Shown here piece after piece: positions 1-8,009 of a DNA stretch of 64,000 bases (position 1 is its first letter; the number at the start of each line of letters is the position of its first letter). A model generated the notes under the pieces. That model ran no database searches. It had not been told where the DNA came from and saw only the letters and a program-made list of their open reading frames with translations. The position numbers and the translations under genes were made by a program. The stretch comes from Xenorhabdus griffiniae (GTDB taxonomy: Bacteria > Pseudomonadota > Gammaproteobacteria > Enterobacterales > Enterobacteriaceae). The DNA is taken from positions 496,001 through 560,000 of the forward strand of contig NZ_CP147737.1 in assembly GCF_037265215.1 (NCBI RefSeq). The letters are read 5' to 3'.

Positions 1-1509
1 TCCCGCTACTGTCCGCACGTCAAAGGCCACTTGCGGGGCAAACCGATTATGCTGGAGCCGTGGCAGCAATTCGCTTTTGCCAACCTGTTCGGCTTCAAAG
101 TGAAGGCAACCGGACGGCGAAAATATCGCAGTGCGTATATTCAAGTACCGCGCAAAAATGCCAAATCTACCGTTGCCGCAATACTGACGAATTGGTTTCT
201 CGTGATGGAGCAAGGCCAGCAGGATATTTACACCGCCGCTGTCAGCCGTGATCAGGCGCGTATTGTATTCGATGATGCCCGCCAGATGTGCCTGTTATCA
301 AAACCGCTCAAAAAACGGGTAGCGATTCAGCAACACAAAATAACCTATCCGAAGAGCAATAGCCTGCTAAAACCGCTGGCAGCCAAAGCCGCCACGATTG
401 AGGGTACTAACCCCAGCCTCGCCATTGTTGACGAGTACCATTTGCACCCTGATAACGCGGTGTACTCTGCCCTTGAATTGGGAATGGGCGCCCGTCCCGA
501 AGGTATCCTGTTTGCCATCACCACGGCTGGCAGTAACGTTATTTCAGCCTGTAAGCAACACTATGATTATTGCTCTCAGATACTGGACGGCGAAGAGAAA
601 AACGAATCCCTGTTTGCCCTGATTTACGAGCTGGACGATGAGCATGAGATTGATAATGAAACCCTTTGGAGAAAGGCGAATCCCAATCTGAATATCTCCG
701 TGGACAGTGCCACATTACATGACATCATCCAAAAAGCGCGGGGCATTCCCTCCCAATGGACAGAGATGATGACCAAACGCTTTAATATCTGGTGTCAGGG
801 GGAAACGCCGTGGATGGGCGAAGGGGTATGGAAAGCCTGCCGGACAGATTATGATGAAAGCGACCTGAAAGGTTTGGAGTGCTACGCCGGACTGGATCTC
901 TCTTCCACAGGCGATATCACCAGTGTCTGCTACACCTTCCCCGTGGATAACGAACTGTTATTACTGACCCGTCATTATCTGCCCGAAGCCCAGCTACAGA
1001 ACCCCGCCAACAAAAATCGGGCTGTTTATCGCCAGTGGGTACAGGCAGGTTGGATACGCACTACCGTAGGCGATTGCATTGATTACGACCGTATCCGTGA
1101 TGATATTCTCAAAGACAGCCAGAATTTTGATATCAAGCTGGTGGGCTTTGATACATGGAACGCCACGCATTTACGAACGCAATTACAGGGTGCGGGGCTG
1201 GATGTTGAGCCATTCTCGCAAACCTATATGCGCTTTAGCCCCGTGACTAAATCGGCTGAGGTGTTTGTTAACCGCAAAATCATTCGTCACAACGGTGATC
1301 CGGTGCTGGCATGGGCGATAGCCAATGTGGTGATGGAAACAGACGCGAACGCCAATATCAAACCGAATAAGAAGAAATCCGCGAATAAAGTCGATCCTGC
1401 GATTGCGTTCCTGATGAGTTTTGGCACATGGCAAGCCGAGCATGAAGAGTTTGCATTTAGCTTAAGTGAGGAACAGTGGCATCGATTGAATAGTTTTGAT
1501 GGAATTTAG
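1..1509 (+). CDS. Phage terminase large subunit, 5' end outside the window
   Basis: ATPase-nuclease that drives phage DNA into the prohead and cuts it. The reading frame is open from base 1 through the TTG at 31, and the upstream codons read YCPHVKGH just before LRGKPIMLEPWQ, the usual start region of this family, so the true start lies outside the window. A Walker A-like stretch PRKNAKST lies about 50 residues in, a Walker B-like AIVDEYH follows near residue 145, and the nuclease half has the expected acidic residues in AGLDLSSTGD, VGFDTWN and DPAIAF. The family is Terminase_1 (HK97/P27-like). No portal, protease or capsid gene follows, so this looks like a prophage remnant. The frame itself is intact up to its stop. 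Confidence 0.9.
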   Translation, partial: SRYCPHVKGHLRGKPIMLEPWQQFAFANLFGFKVKATGRRKYRSAYIQVPRKNAKSTVAAILTNWFLVMEQGQQDIYTAAVSRDQARIVFDDARQMCLLSKPLKKRVAIQQHKITYPKSNSLLKPLAAKAATIEGTNPSLAIVDEYHLHPDNAVYSALELGMGARPEGILFAITTAGSNVISACKQHYDYCSQILDGEEKNESLFALIYELDDEHEIDNETLWRKANPNLNISVDSATLHDIIQKARGIPSQWTEMMTKRFNIWCQGETPWMGEGVWKACRTDYDESDLKGLECYAGLDLSSTGDITSVCYTFPVDNELLLLTRHYLPEAQLQNPANKNRAVYRQWVQAGWIRTTVGDCIDYDRIRDDILKDSQNFDIKLVGFDTWNATHLRTQLQGAGLDVEPFSQTYMRFSPVTKSAEVFVNRKIIRHNGDPVLAWAIANVVMETDANANIKPNKKKSANKVDPAIAFLMSFGTWQAEHEEFAFSLSEEQWHRLNSFDGI

Positions 1510-1598
1510 ATAACAGATTGATTTTTTTAATGCTTGTGCAGAATGGGAATTGATGAAATCAAACTCTAGGAAGGCTAAAAATCACACTTTTTTGGATT

Positions 1599-1647
1599 AG
1601 TCGCTACTTTATCTGAACCTACCAGCGTTCTGTAGAAAAGTGCGACT
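1599..1647. repeat. Inverted repeat in the gap after the terminase gene
   Basis: AGTCGCTACTTT at 1599-1610 faces AAAGTGCGACT ending at 1647; the arms pair except for one extra base. A shorter CTAC/GTAG pair lies inside. The surrounding gap (1510-1728) has no other recognisable content. It may be a terminator-like or regulatory hairpin of the phage remnant; no T-run follows directly. Confidence 0.35.
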
Positions 1648-1728
1648 AAATTTGACGTCAGGGGTGAGAAGCGGATTTAATAAATTCTTCACTGTAAGTT
1701 GGAATGTAGTTTTGTTTGCAATAATTTG

Positions 1729-2460
1729 TTAATCTTTAAGATATTTCTTGCATGTTACTGATTTTGCAAATATATCATCATCTCGACATGCATTCTTTAT
1801 TGCGTTGACTTTGTTACCGTGGCTAAGTGGTGTCCAATAATTATCAGTGACCAAATATTTTGGTTTTTTATTGGTGTCTCTGAATTTAAGTGCTGAGAAA
1901 ATATATTCTAATCTTCTCAAATATATATTGTTTGATTTAGTACTATAGTCTGCAAATACTATCATGGATTTGGGCGTCATATAATTTCTTGCAACAAGTG
2001 GGGGGATGCGAAATTTCACTTCAGTTTTGGCTGGTAATACATAGCCATTCATGTCCTTGTATTCATATGCAGGCATGTAAGTAGAGTTACCTCCAGGTAT
2101 CCTAACCCCATTTTCAGTAAATTCAGCATAAATTGACTGGTTGATATTAAAAATAAAATCTTGTTCAAAATCAGGGGATATTCTAAATTTCTCTATGATT
2201 TGATCAGTAGAGTTATTGTTAATAAGAGTAAATTCGTAACCTCTTCCTGAAGGTTTAATACTCTTAATCTGCACATCCCCAGTTAGAAGACCTAGGGTGA
2301 AGCTACCAATTATGGGTAGAATCCCTATTGTAGCTAACCATAGTAAACAATTACTAATTCTTTTGTGTAGAGGTTTACGTACTACATTTTCAACCGTCGT
2401 TCTACTTCTTATCTGAGCATGTCGTGGGCCGTTTCTGCTTTTATTCTTTCTCTTTCCCAT
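1729..2460 (-). CDS. Hypothetical single-pass membrane protein, 243 aa
   Basis: I do not recognise a family. A strongly basic N-terminus of about 33 residues (many Lys and Arg) is followed by one hydrophobic segment at about residues 38-62 (LLWLATIGILPIIGSFTLGL), then roughly 180 polar residues that should lie outside the cytoplasm by the positive-inside rule. The outer part is rich in Asn, Tyr and Ile and has a beta-like pattern. The gene is AT-rich compared with the conserved genes downstream, and it stands alone between a terminase remnant and a structured RNA region, so a phage-borne accessory gene is the simplest guess. A G-rich stretch lies 15-20 bases before the ATG but is not a convincing ribosome binding site. 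Confidence 0.6.
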   Translation of the reverse strand: MGKRKNKSRNGPRHAQIRSRTTVENVVRKPLHKRISNCLLWLATIGILPIIGSFTLGLLTGDVQIKSIKPSGRGYEFTLINNNSTDQIIEKFRISPDFEQDFIFNINQSIYAEFTENGVRIPGGNSTYMPAYEYKDMNGYVLPAKTEVKFRIPPLVARNYMTPKSMIVFADYSTKSNNIYLRRLEYIFSALKFRDTNKKPKYLVTDNYWTPLSHGNKVNAIKNACRDDDIFAKSVTCKKYLKD

Positions 2461-2626
2461 TTTATTCTGTAGCCACCCCTCTTTTCTGTCGATTCCAGTG
2501 GTTAACGACTGTCTAATTATCCATCCTATATTTAAACACGAATTTGGTTACTTTTGTAAGTTCAATGTATCAATGTTGAATTTTTGCTATTTATTTACAG
2601 TGGGTTATGTCTCGAAGGATCCTATT

Positions 2627-2875
2627 TTACCAATAAAGTGTAAAAAACAGTCTAACTAAGTAGATAAGTGTTTCAGTACTAGATATGTGCATTTTCACAT
2701 GTTTTGTATTCCTTGGATGCCAGTCCGAACGACAATTTTTACACTTACCTGCCCAGTAAGTGGGATTCATTCCGACCAAGAGCGAGATGCTATTTTTTGT
2801 GTAAATACAACGTCCGCTTTTGAGTTGACTGTCATATTTGCTTGAACTCAAAGTAGCAAGGGTATCAGATCTCAT
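2627..2875 (-). CDS. Doubtful small ORF, 82 aa, with Cys/His cluster
   Basis: The frame encodes CKNC followed by several His residues within 20 positions, which could bind zinc, but no family is recognised. There is no clear ribosome binding site before the ATG at 2875. The rest of the stretch 2461-2961 shows no other supported gene. It could equally be a decayed fragment. Confidence 0.2.
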   Translation of the reverse strand: MRSDTLATLSSSKYDSQLKSGRCIYTKNSISLLVGMNPTYWAGKCKNCRSDWHPRNTKHVKMHISSTETLIYLVRLFFTLYW

Positions 2876-2961
2876 CTGGACAGCACATAACGCAAAAATG
2901 TAAGCGGTTTTTACTGGTTCGCTTATTGAGTCCGATAAACCAATCAGTTAAAGTAGCCCCG

Positions 2962-3134
2962 CCATTGGCAAAATCCAATGGTCAAGGTTTTGCAGCCTTG
3001 AATGTATCCCACTGGTAGGAAATTTCTACCAGTGTGTCTGCTATCGCCTTTTCAATGGTGGTTCAGGCAGGGGAGGTTTCGGCCTCACCGGTTGGATACA
3101 TCCGGTCTGCAAACCCTGTCTGAATCGCCACCAT
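2962..3134 (+). ncRNA. Tandem hairpin region resembling phage C4/CI-type antisense RNA
   Basis: Four structures follow one another. Hairpin 1 is CCATTGG/CCAATGG (2962-2981). Hairpin 2 is CAAGG/CCTTG (2983-3000). Hairpin 3 is a perfect 8-bp stem ACTGGTAG/CTACCAGT (3011-3033). A long closing stem then joins ATGGTGGTTCAGGCAGGG (3055-3072) to its imperfect complement at 3114-3134. It encloses GAGG/CCTC (3073-3086) and a GGAT/ATCC hairpin within CCGG arms (3088-3105). This layout resembles the P1/P7 C4 RNA and P4 CI RNA, which silence phage operons by base pairing. The assignment is inference from layout and from the phage-type neighbours; the strand is chosen to match the following regulator gene. 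Confidence 0.45.
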
Positions 3135-3167
3135 CAATTTTTTCAATTAATGGAAGGGGTAGCAGGA

Positions 3168-3425
3168 ATGTTCAATACCAAAAACGACTGGCATCAAGCC
3201 GATATCATCGCTGCATTACGTAAGCGCGGTACAACCTTAGCGGCTGTTTCTCGTGAATCTGGACTCAGCTCATCTACACTAGCAAATACTCTCAGTAGAC
3301 CGTGGCCGAAAGGCGAATGGATCATTGCTAACTATCTTGAAATACATCCCTCTGAAATCTGGCCCAGCCGCTATTTTGATTCGTATGGTGAATTGATCGA
3401 ACGCAAGGTTCGGGATAAATCATAA
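3168..3425 (+). CDS. nlp: Ner/Nlp-type DNA-binding regulator, 85 aa
   Basis: Small winged-helix-like regulator of the Ner family (phage Mu Ner; E. coli Nlp/SfsB). The core DWHQADIIAALRKRGTT, then GLSSSTLANTLSRPWPKGE, then IWPSRYFD matches Nlp almost position by position, with the recognition helix in SSSTLANTLSRPW. The start is set at ATG 3168 because AAGGGG sits nine bases upstream and the resulting N-terminus (MFNTKNDWH) matches family length; the ATG at 3150 would add six residues without a good ribosome binding site. It follows the hairpin region directly, so both may belong to one phage-type control module. Nlp proteins are implicated in sugar-gene activation in E. coli, but the target here is unknown. 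Confidence 0.8.
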   Translation: MFNTKNDWHQADIIAALRKRGTTLAAVSRESGLSSSTLANTLSRPWPKGEWIIANYLEIHPSEIWPSRYFDSYGELIERKVRDKS

Positions 3426-3651
3426 AAAATAATCAGTTCCATTTAAAAATCATCGGGAAGATAGCCGTAACGGGGTATCTTCTCACTGGTAGAAACATCT
3501 GTAACTTTCATCTCAATGCTTCCAGACGAAATACGTCGTAACTTTTCACAAGGTTGGAACGTTTGGTGTACTGACCTCTATAACACATCTAATTCTTATT
3601 TTTCTTTGGTACTCATGTTGTTCTGTGAGTTTTTGTGCTGAGGATTTTTTT

Positions 3652-3673
3652 GTGGGGTAATCGGTGGGGTAAT
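3652..3673. repeat. Two direct copies of GTGGGGTAAT, 12-bp period
   Basis: GTGGGGTAAT occurs at 3652-3661 and again at 3664-3673. Close direct repeats of this kind are seen beside integrase genes of islands and prophages, and here they lie at the boundary between phage-derived DNA and the conserved fis-dusB block. No integrase is present in the window, so an attachment-site role is only inferred. The rest of 3426-3680 holds a weak hairpin (GAAGATA/TATCTTC, 3457-3482) and nothing else I can support. Confidence 0.3.
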
Positions 3674-3680
3674 TCTAAGT

Positions 3681-3710
3681 AAAAAGCACTTTCTACATAG
3701 TAAAAAGTGC
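3681..3710 (-). terminator. Rho-independent terminator after fis
   Basis: Read on the minus strand, a stem GCACTTT/AAAGTGC (3686-3710) is followed by a run of five T residues (3681-3685). It lies about 30 bases past the fis stop codon and fits the end of the dusB-fis transcript. Confidence 0.75.
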
Positions 3711-3739
3711 CGATTTAACAACATGTTACTAGACTAGGA

Positions 3740-4036
3740 TCAGTTCATGCCGTATTTTTTCAGTTTCTTACGCAGAGTGCCACGGTTGATTCCCATCATC
3801 AGTGCTGCGCGAGTCTGGTTGCCACGGGTGTATTGCATCACCATGTCCAACAGTGGCTGTTCTACTTCAGCCAGTACCAGCTCATACAGGTCATTAACGT
3901 CTTGACCGTTCAATTGAGCAAAATAGTTCTTCAGTGCTTGTTTAACCGAATCACGCAGAGGTTTTTGAGTTACCTGATCTTGTGAATTTACAGTAGCAAC
4001 GGTTAGTACATCAGAATTTACGCGTTGTTCGAACAT
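3740..4036 (-). CDS. fis: Nucleoid protein Fis
   Basis: Homodimeric DNA-bending protein that activates rRNA and tRNA promoters in fast growth and shapes the nucleoid. The 98-residue length equals that of E. coli Fis. The N-terminal beta-hairpin arm region is followed by the dimerisation helices ([18 protein letters not shown]) and the C-terminal helix-turn-helix ([19 protein letters not shown]), which is essentially invariant. The start codon lies seven bases after the dusB stop codon, the same operon as in E. coli. Fis expression there depends on translation of the upstream dusB coding region, so the tight spacing is probably functional here too. Confidence 0.98.
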   Translation of the reverse strand: MFEQRVNSDVLTVATVNSQDQVTQKPLRDSVKQALKNYFAQLNGQDVNDLYELVLAEVEQPLLDMVMQYTRGNQTRAALMMGINRGTLRKKLKKYGMN

Positions 4037-4043
4037 AGTTCTG

Positions 4044-5027
4044 TCAGCTCTTTTCTTTATTTACGCAAAAATTTTCGAAGTATGCCTTCAACACCTCCAG
4101 CTGTTCGCTGGCATCCTCTATGGCGTTGAATGTGCGCCGAAACTGGTCATCAGGGGCATGTTCCTTGAGATACCAAGATACATGCTTGCGTGCAATACGA
4201 ACTCCTTTGCCTTGACCGTAAAAGTCATGCAGTTCTCGTACATGCTCGCTCATTAAACGCTGCACTTCGCCAAGGGGCATCGGTGGCAGCAATTCTCCTG
4301 TTTCCAGATAATGCTGGATTTCCCGAAAGATCCAGGGTCTTCCCTGAGCAGCACGGCCTATCATCAGGGCATCAGCCCCAGTGTATTCAAGCACTGCTCT
4401 GGCTTTTAGCGGGTCAGTAATGTCGCCATTGGCAATAATTGGAATGGCAACAGTCTGCTTAACTGTCCGAATATTGTCGTACTCGGCTTCACCATTAAAC
4501 AGGCAAGATCGCGTCCTGCCATGTATCGTAAGAGCCTGAATACCACAACGTTCGGCCAATTTGGCAATTTCTACACAGTTACGTTCTTCCGGTGACCAAC
4601 CTGTGCGGATCTTCAAAGTGACAGGCACATCAACTGCATTGACTACCGCAGAAAGGATTTTTTCAACCAGTTCTGGATAACGCAGTAATGCAGAGCCTGC
4701 CAGCTTACGATTCACCTTCTTAGCTGGGCACCCCATATTGATATCGATGATTTGGGCACCATTAGCGACGTTAATTTTCGCTGCCGCCGCCATTTCATCG
4801 GGATCACTACCGGCTATTTGTACAGAACGCACTCCGGGTTCGTCGCTATGAACCATACGCAGCCGTGATTTATCCGTCTTCCAAACCTGGGGATTGGAAG
4901 AAAGCATTTCTGAGACTGTCATTCCTGCTCCCATCTGGTAGCAAAGAGATCGAAACGGGCGATCTGTTATGCCTGCCATAGGAGCCGCAATAAGACAGTT
5001 TTTCAACTGGTATTGTCCGATACGCAT
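4044..5027 (-). CDS. dusB: tRNA-dihydrouridine synthase B
   Basis: FMN-dependent enzyme that reduces uridine in the D-loop of tRNA (position 17 for DusB). A TIM barrel with the signature [13 protein letters not shown] near residue 14 and the catalytic cysteine C100 in [16 protein letters not shown] seven codons upstream (5048) also keeps the frame open, but the ATG at 5027 gives MRIGQYQL, the N-terminus of E. coli DusB, and a 327-residue product of normal length. It is the first gene of the dusB-fis operon and is preceded by a recognisable growth-rate-type promoter. Confidence 0.96.
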   Translation of the reverse strand: MRIGQYQLKNCLIAAPMAGITDRPFRSLCYQMGAGMTVSEMLSSNPQVWKTDKSRLRMVHSDEPGVRSVQIAGSDPDEMAAAAKINVANGAQIIDINMGCPAKKVNRKLAGSALLRYPELVEKILSAVVNAVDVPVTLKIRTGWSPEERNCVEIAKLAERCGIQALTIHGRTRSCLFNGEAEYDNIRTVKQTVAIPIIANGDITDPLKARAVLEYTGADALMIGRAAQGRPWIFREIQHYLETGELLPPMPLGEVQRLMSEHVRELHDFYGQGKGVRIARKHVSWYLKEHAPDDQFRRTFNAIEDASEQLEVLKAYFENFCVNKEKS

Positions 5028-5066
5028 AGACGAAGAAAGAGTGGTCAACTGTGACTAAGGGCGCGT

Positions 5067-5095
5067 ATATTACGCATTTTTCACAAGATATGAAA
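5067..5095 (-). promoter_or_regulatory. dusB-fis promoter with GC-rich discriminator
   Basis: On the minus strand TTTCAT (5090-5095) is followed after 17 bases by TAATAT (5067-5072) and then by a GC-rich stretch ACGCGCCC. The -35 and -10 hexamers and the GC-rich discriminator are those I recall for the E. coli fis promoter, where they make it sensitive to ppGpp and initiating nucleotide. AT-rich DNA upstream (5110-5230) would suit Fis and H-NS binding. Confidence 0.75.
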
Positions 5096-5245
5096 GGCCA
5101 AACTTTGAGCGAATCGACATTTATAACGGATTTTTTCCAGTTGATTTTTTTAAAATTGGTTGATTACTGTTAAATAACAAATAGTTACATTTTATTGCTG
5201 AAATTTGTTATTACTTATATTTCTAATCATAAACAGAGCGGATTA

Positions 5246-5280
5246 CCACTAATTGACCTCCTGGGGGATCATTTTAGTGG
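5246..5280. repeat. Hairpin between prmA and the dusB promoter
   Basis: CCACTAA (5246-5252) pairs with TTAGTGG (5274-5280), and the bases inside (CTCC with GGGG) can extend the stem. It lies 30-65 bases after the prmA stop, so it could end the prmA transcript, but no T-run follows on the minus strand. Confidence 0.4.
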
Positions 5281-5311
5281 ATAATCACGCTTTTCAATAG
5301 GTATCAGTTGA

Positions 5312-6193
5312 TTATTTTTTAATCCCCGTGATACGACACCATTCTTCTTGTTCAGCTATTGGATCAATAATGAATTCATTGTCATAGGCCTGAGCTACCC
5401 CGTCAGCCTGACTGGCCAGAACACCGGATAAGCCTAATAATCCACCAGATTTAGGCAGGGAGCCAATGACAGGAGCAAGTTCACGCAGAGGACCTGCCAG
5501 AATATTGGCAATCACGATATCGCATTCAAGGTCTTTAGGTTGATCTTTGGACAGGTAGAGGGTTAATTGGTCAGATACCCCATTGCGTTCGGCGTTATCT
5601 CGGCTGGCTTGAATGGCTTGTGGATCGATATCAATACCGATGGCGTGTTTTGCGCCCAGTTTTAGCGCTGCGATAGCCAATATGCCTGAGCCGCAACCAA
5701 AGTCGATCACGGTTTTACCTGTCAGGTCATGGCCATCCAGCCATTGCAGGCAAAGGGAGGTGGTTGGATGAGTACCCGTGCCGAAGGCCAGACCAGGGTC
5801 AAGCATAACGTTGACGGCCTCTGGTTCAGGCACTTCGCGCCAGCTAGGGCAGATCCACAGACGCTTCCCGAAGCGCATAGGGTGGAAGTTATCCATCCAC
5901 TCTCGTTCCCAATCTTTATCTTCCAGTTGTTCAATTTTGTGGATAAAACCTTTACCCAGTTGTGGAAGTTGTTCCAATTGGCTGACAACCGCTTTCATAT
6001 CCATTTCAGCGTCATACAGGCCGATAACATCGGTATCACCCCATAAACGCGTCTCGCCCGGCAGAGGCTCAAAAATAGGGGTATCGTGGCTATCCTGAAA
6101 GGTGACTGATACTGCGCCACTTTCCATCAGCTCATCGCCTAATGCTTCCGCTTGTTGTCCCGTGGTGTTTAATCTTAATTGTATCCAAGGCAT
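5312..6193 (-). CDS. prmA: Ribosomal protein L11 methyltransferase
   Basis: Trimethylates lysines and the N-terminus of ribosomal protein L11 using S-adenosylmethionine. The N-terminal substrate-recognition domain (about residues 1-60) is followed by a linker and the class I methyltransferase fold; the SAM-binding loop [15 protein letters not shown] is at about residues 162-176, and [14 protein letters not shown] at 132-145 is the family signature. At 293 residues it matches the E. coli protein. It follows panF by 26 bases on the same strand, the order known from E. coli (yhdT-panF-prmA). Confidence 0.97.
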   Translation of the reverse strand: MPWIQLRLNTTGQQAEALGDELMESGAVSVTFQDSHDTPIFEPLPGETRLWGDTDVIGLYDAEMDMKAVVSQLEQLPQLGKGFIHKIEQLEDKDWEREWMDNFHPMRFGKRLWICPSWREVPEPEAVNVMLDPGLAFGTGTHPTTSLCLQWLDGHDLTGKTVIDFGCGSGILAIAALKLGAKHAIGIDIDPQAIQASRDNAERNGVSDQLTLYLSKDQPKDLECDIVIANILAGPLRELAPVIGSLPKSGGLLGLSGVLASQADGVAQAYDNEFIIDPIAEQEEWCRITGIKK

Positions 6194-6219
6194 AAAAAAT
6201 TCTCGTTTTGTGGATCACG

Positions 6220-7668
6220 TTATTGTGTGAAATGTAACCGGTTAGAGCAAGCCGCACCAAATTTATTTCCTAGCCAAAATGCCAGTAAACTCAGCAATAG
6301 CGATGGCACGATAGGGTGGAAACCAAGCAGCTGGATATTGAACGTTGCCAGCAAAGTATAGCTTGCGGCTCCTGTCAGCATTGAGCTGATTGCTCCCTGG
6401 GCATTGGCTTTTTCCCAATATAATCCCAGCACCAGTGGCCAGAGGAAAACGGCTTGCAGTCCACCAAATGCCAGCAAGTTCAGCCAGATAATCATCTCAG
6501 GTGGGCGCCAGGCTGCCAGTAGCAGTAATGCTCCTAAAAATAGGGTGGAATAACTGGAGATGCGTGACAGTTTTTTCTCCTGGCTGATCTGGTGTGGAAA
6601 CAGGTTTAAATAGAGATCTTTGACGATAGTGGCCGAAGATTGCAGTAATTGGGCGTTAATGGTGGACATAATCGCCGCCATTGGTGCAGCCAGAAAAATA
6701 CCGGCAGCAACAGGAGGCAGTACCGTGATCATTAACGTTGGGATCACTTGATCGGGGATCGTCAGATCAGGAATGATGGCTCGGCCAAGGGCACCAGCAA
6801 GGTGCATACCGAACATCAGGAATGCCATTACGAGTGTGCCAAGCACAATACCACGGTGAACGGCTTTACTGTCTTTATAAGAGATACAGCGCACTGCGGT
6901 GTGTGGCAGCCCAACAACACCAAAGCAAACCAGTACCCAGAAAGACGCCATAAATGGCTCTGTGAGGATATTATCGACGCCATAAGGAGAAACCAGATTA
7001 GGGTCAATAGTGCGCAGTGTTGTCACTGCTGCTGATAATCCACCGGCTTTATAGATAATGCCAGCCAGTAATAACGCGGTTCCCAGCAACATCACTAATC
7101 CTTGTAGGGCATCATTAAGGACGCTGGCTCTAAAACCGCCAAAAGCCGTATAGAGGGCGATGGAAACGCCAAAAATCAATAATCCTGTATCGTAAGGGAT
7201 ACCGGCGGCGGTTTCCAGTAAACGAGCACCGCCAATGAATTGCACTGTCATAGCACCGATAAAGGCCACCAGCAGGCTTATACTGGCAAACCAGACCAGA
7301 AAGCGGCTTTGGTAGCGTGCATATAGCATATCGTTGAGGGTGACCGCATTATAACGGCGGGCGAGGATCGCAAATTTTTTTCCCAATACGCTCAGTGAGA
7401 GCCATATCGCCGGCAATTGGATCAATGATAATAACACCCAACCGATACCATACTTATAAGCGGCACCAGGACCACCAATAAAGGAACTGGCACTGATATA
7501 AGTTGCGGTAATGGTCATTGCCAGTACAAAACCCCCCATTGAGCGGTTGCCGAGAAAATACTCACTGAGGAATTCACCTGTTTGTCGGCGGCGATAAGCA
7601 TAGATTGAGAGTATGAACACTAATGCCAGATATCCCACGAGAGGCAGAATGACTTCACTTTGCATCAC
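6220..7668 (-). CDS. panF: Sodium/pantothenate symporter
   Basis: Inner-membrane carrier of the sodium:solute symporter family that imports pantothenate, the coenzyme A precursor, with Na+. The 482-residue chain has about thirteen hydrophobic segments and the family motifs near GFVLAMTITATYISASSF and the later GGFRASVLNDALQG region. It overlaps the end of yhdT by 14 bases, so the two are translationally linked. Assignment rests on these motifs and on synteny with E. coli yhdT-panF-prmA. Confidence 0.95.
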   Translation of the reverse strand: MMQSEVILPLVGYLALVFILSIYAYRRRQTGEFLSEYFLGNRSMGGFVLAMTITATYISASSFIGGPGAAYKYGIGWVLLSLIQLPAIWLSLSVLGKKFAILARRYNAVTLNDMLYARYQSRFLVWFASISLLVAFIGAMTVQFIGGARLLETAAGIPYDTGLLIFGVSIALYTAFGGFRASVLNDALQGLVMLLGTALLLAGIIYKAGGLSAAVTTLRTIDPNLVSPYGVDNILTEPFMASFWVLVCFGVVGLPHTAVRCISYKDSKAVHRGIVLGTLVMAFLMFGMHLAGALGRAIIPDLTIPDQVIPTLMITVLPPVAAGIFLAAPMAAIMSTINAQLLQSSATIVKDLYLNLFPHQISQEKKLSRISSYSTLFLGALLLLAAWRPPEMIIWLNLLAFGGLQAVFLWPLVLGLYWEKANAQGAISSMLTGAASYTLLATFNIQLLGFHPIVPSLLLSLLAFWLGNKFGAACSNRLHFTQ

Positions 7669-7897
7669 TATCCTCCAGTGGAATGTCCTTGAATATAAAC
7701 TTCACCATCAAATAGCAAAGGATGATAAATAAGGCAGGTAGCAGCAGGCAAGCCAGTTCAAACCAGCGAGGCAACCCAGTTAAGCCGATGGCATCACTGG
7801 GTAAATAAGCACACAGCAGCCAACCAACAAGATAGGCCAATGTCAGGAATATCGCCCAGCGTGCTTCTTTATTGGATTGAACAAATCGTCCGTCCAT
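7655..7897 (-). CDS. yhdT: YhdT family inner-membrane protein (DUF997)
   Basis: Small two-helix membrane protein, always found just before panF, of unknown function. The frame is open further upstream, but ATG 7897 gives MDGRFVQSNKEARW, equivalent to the E. coli start, has GGAGA a few bases before it, and yields 80 residues as in E. coli. Hydrophobic segments lie at about residues 15-35 and 45-68. The conserved C-terminal IPLEDSDA follows the last helix. A helper role in PanF assembly has been guessed from neighbourhood only. Confidence 0.9.
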   Translation of the reverse strand: MDGRFVQSNKEARWAIFLTLAYLVGWLLCAYLPSDAIGLTGLPRWFELACLLLPALFIILCYLMVKFIFKDIPLEDSDAK

Positions 7898-7934
7898 TCG
7901 TTCTCCGGGTAATTTACATGAAACAATATGGGGG

Positions 7935-7970
7935 AATATAAAAAATCCCACCGATAAAAGATGGGATTTT
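7935..7970 (-). terminator. Terminator after accC
   Basis: Read on the minus strand, AAAATCCCA pairs with TGGGATTTT (7942-7970) and the stem is followed by TTTTTATATT. It lies about 40 bases after the accC stop and separates the accBC transcript from yhdT-panF. Confidence 0.75.
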
Positions 7971-8009
7971 ATTCAAAGCAACAAACGCTAAATAAGCGTC
8001 AAAGAAACC

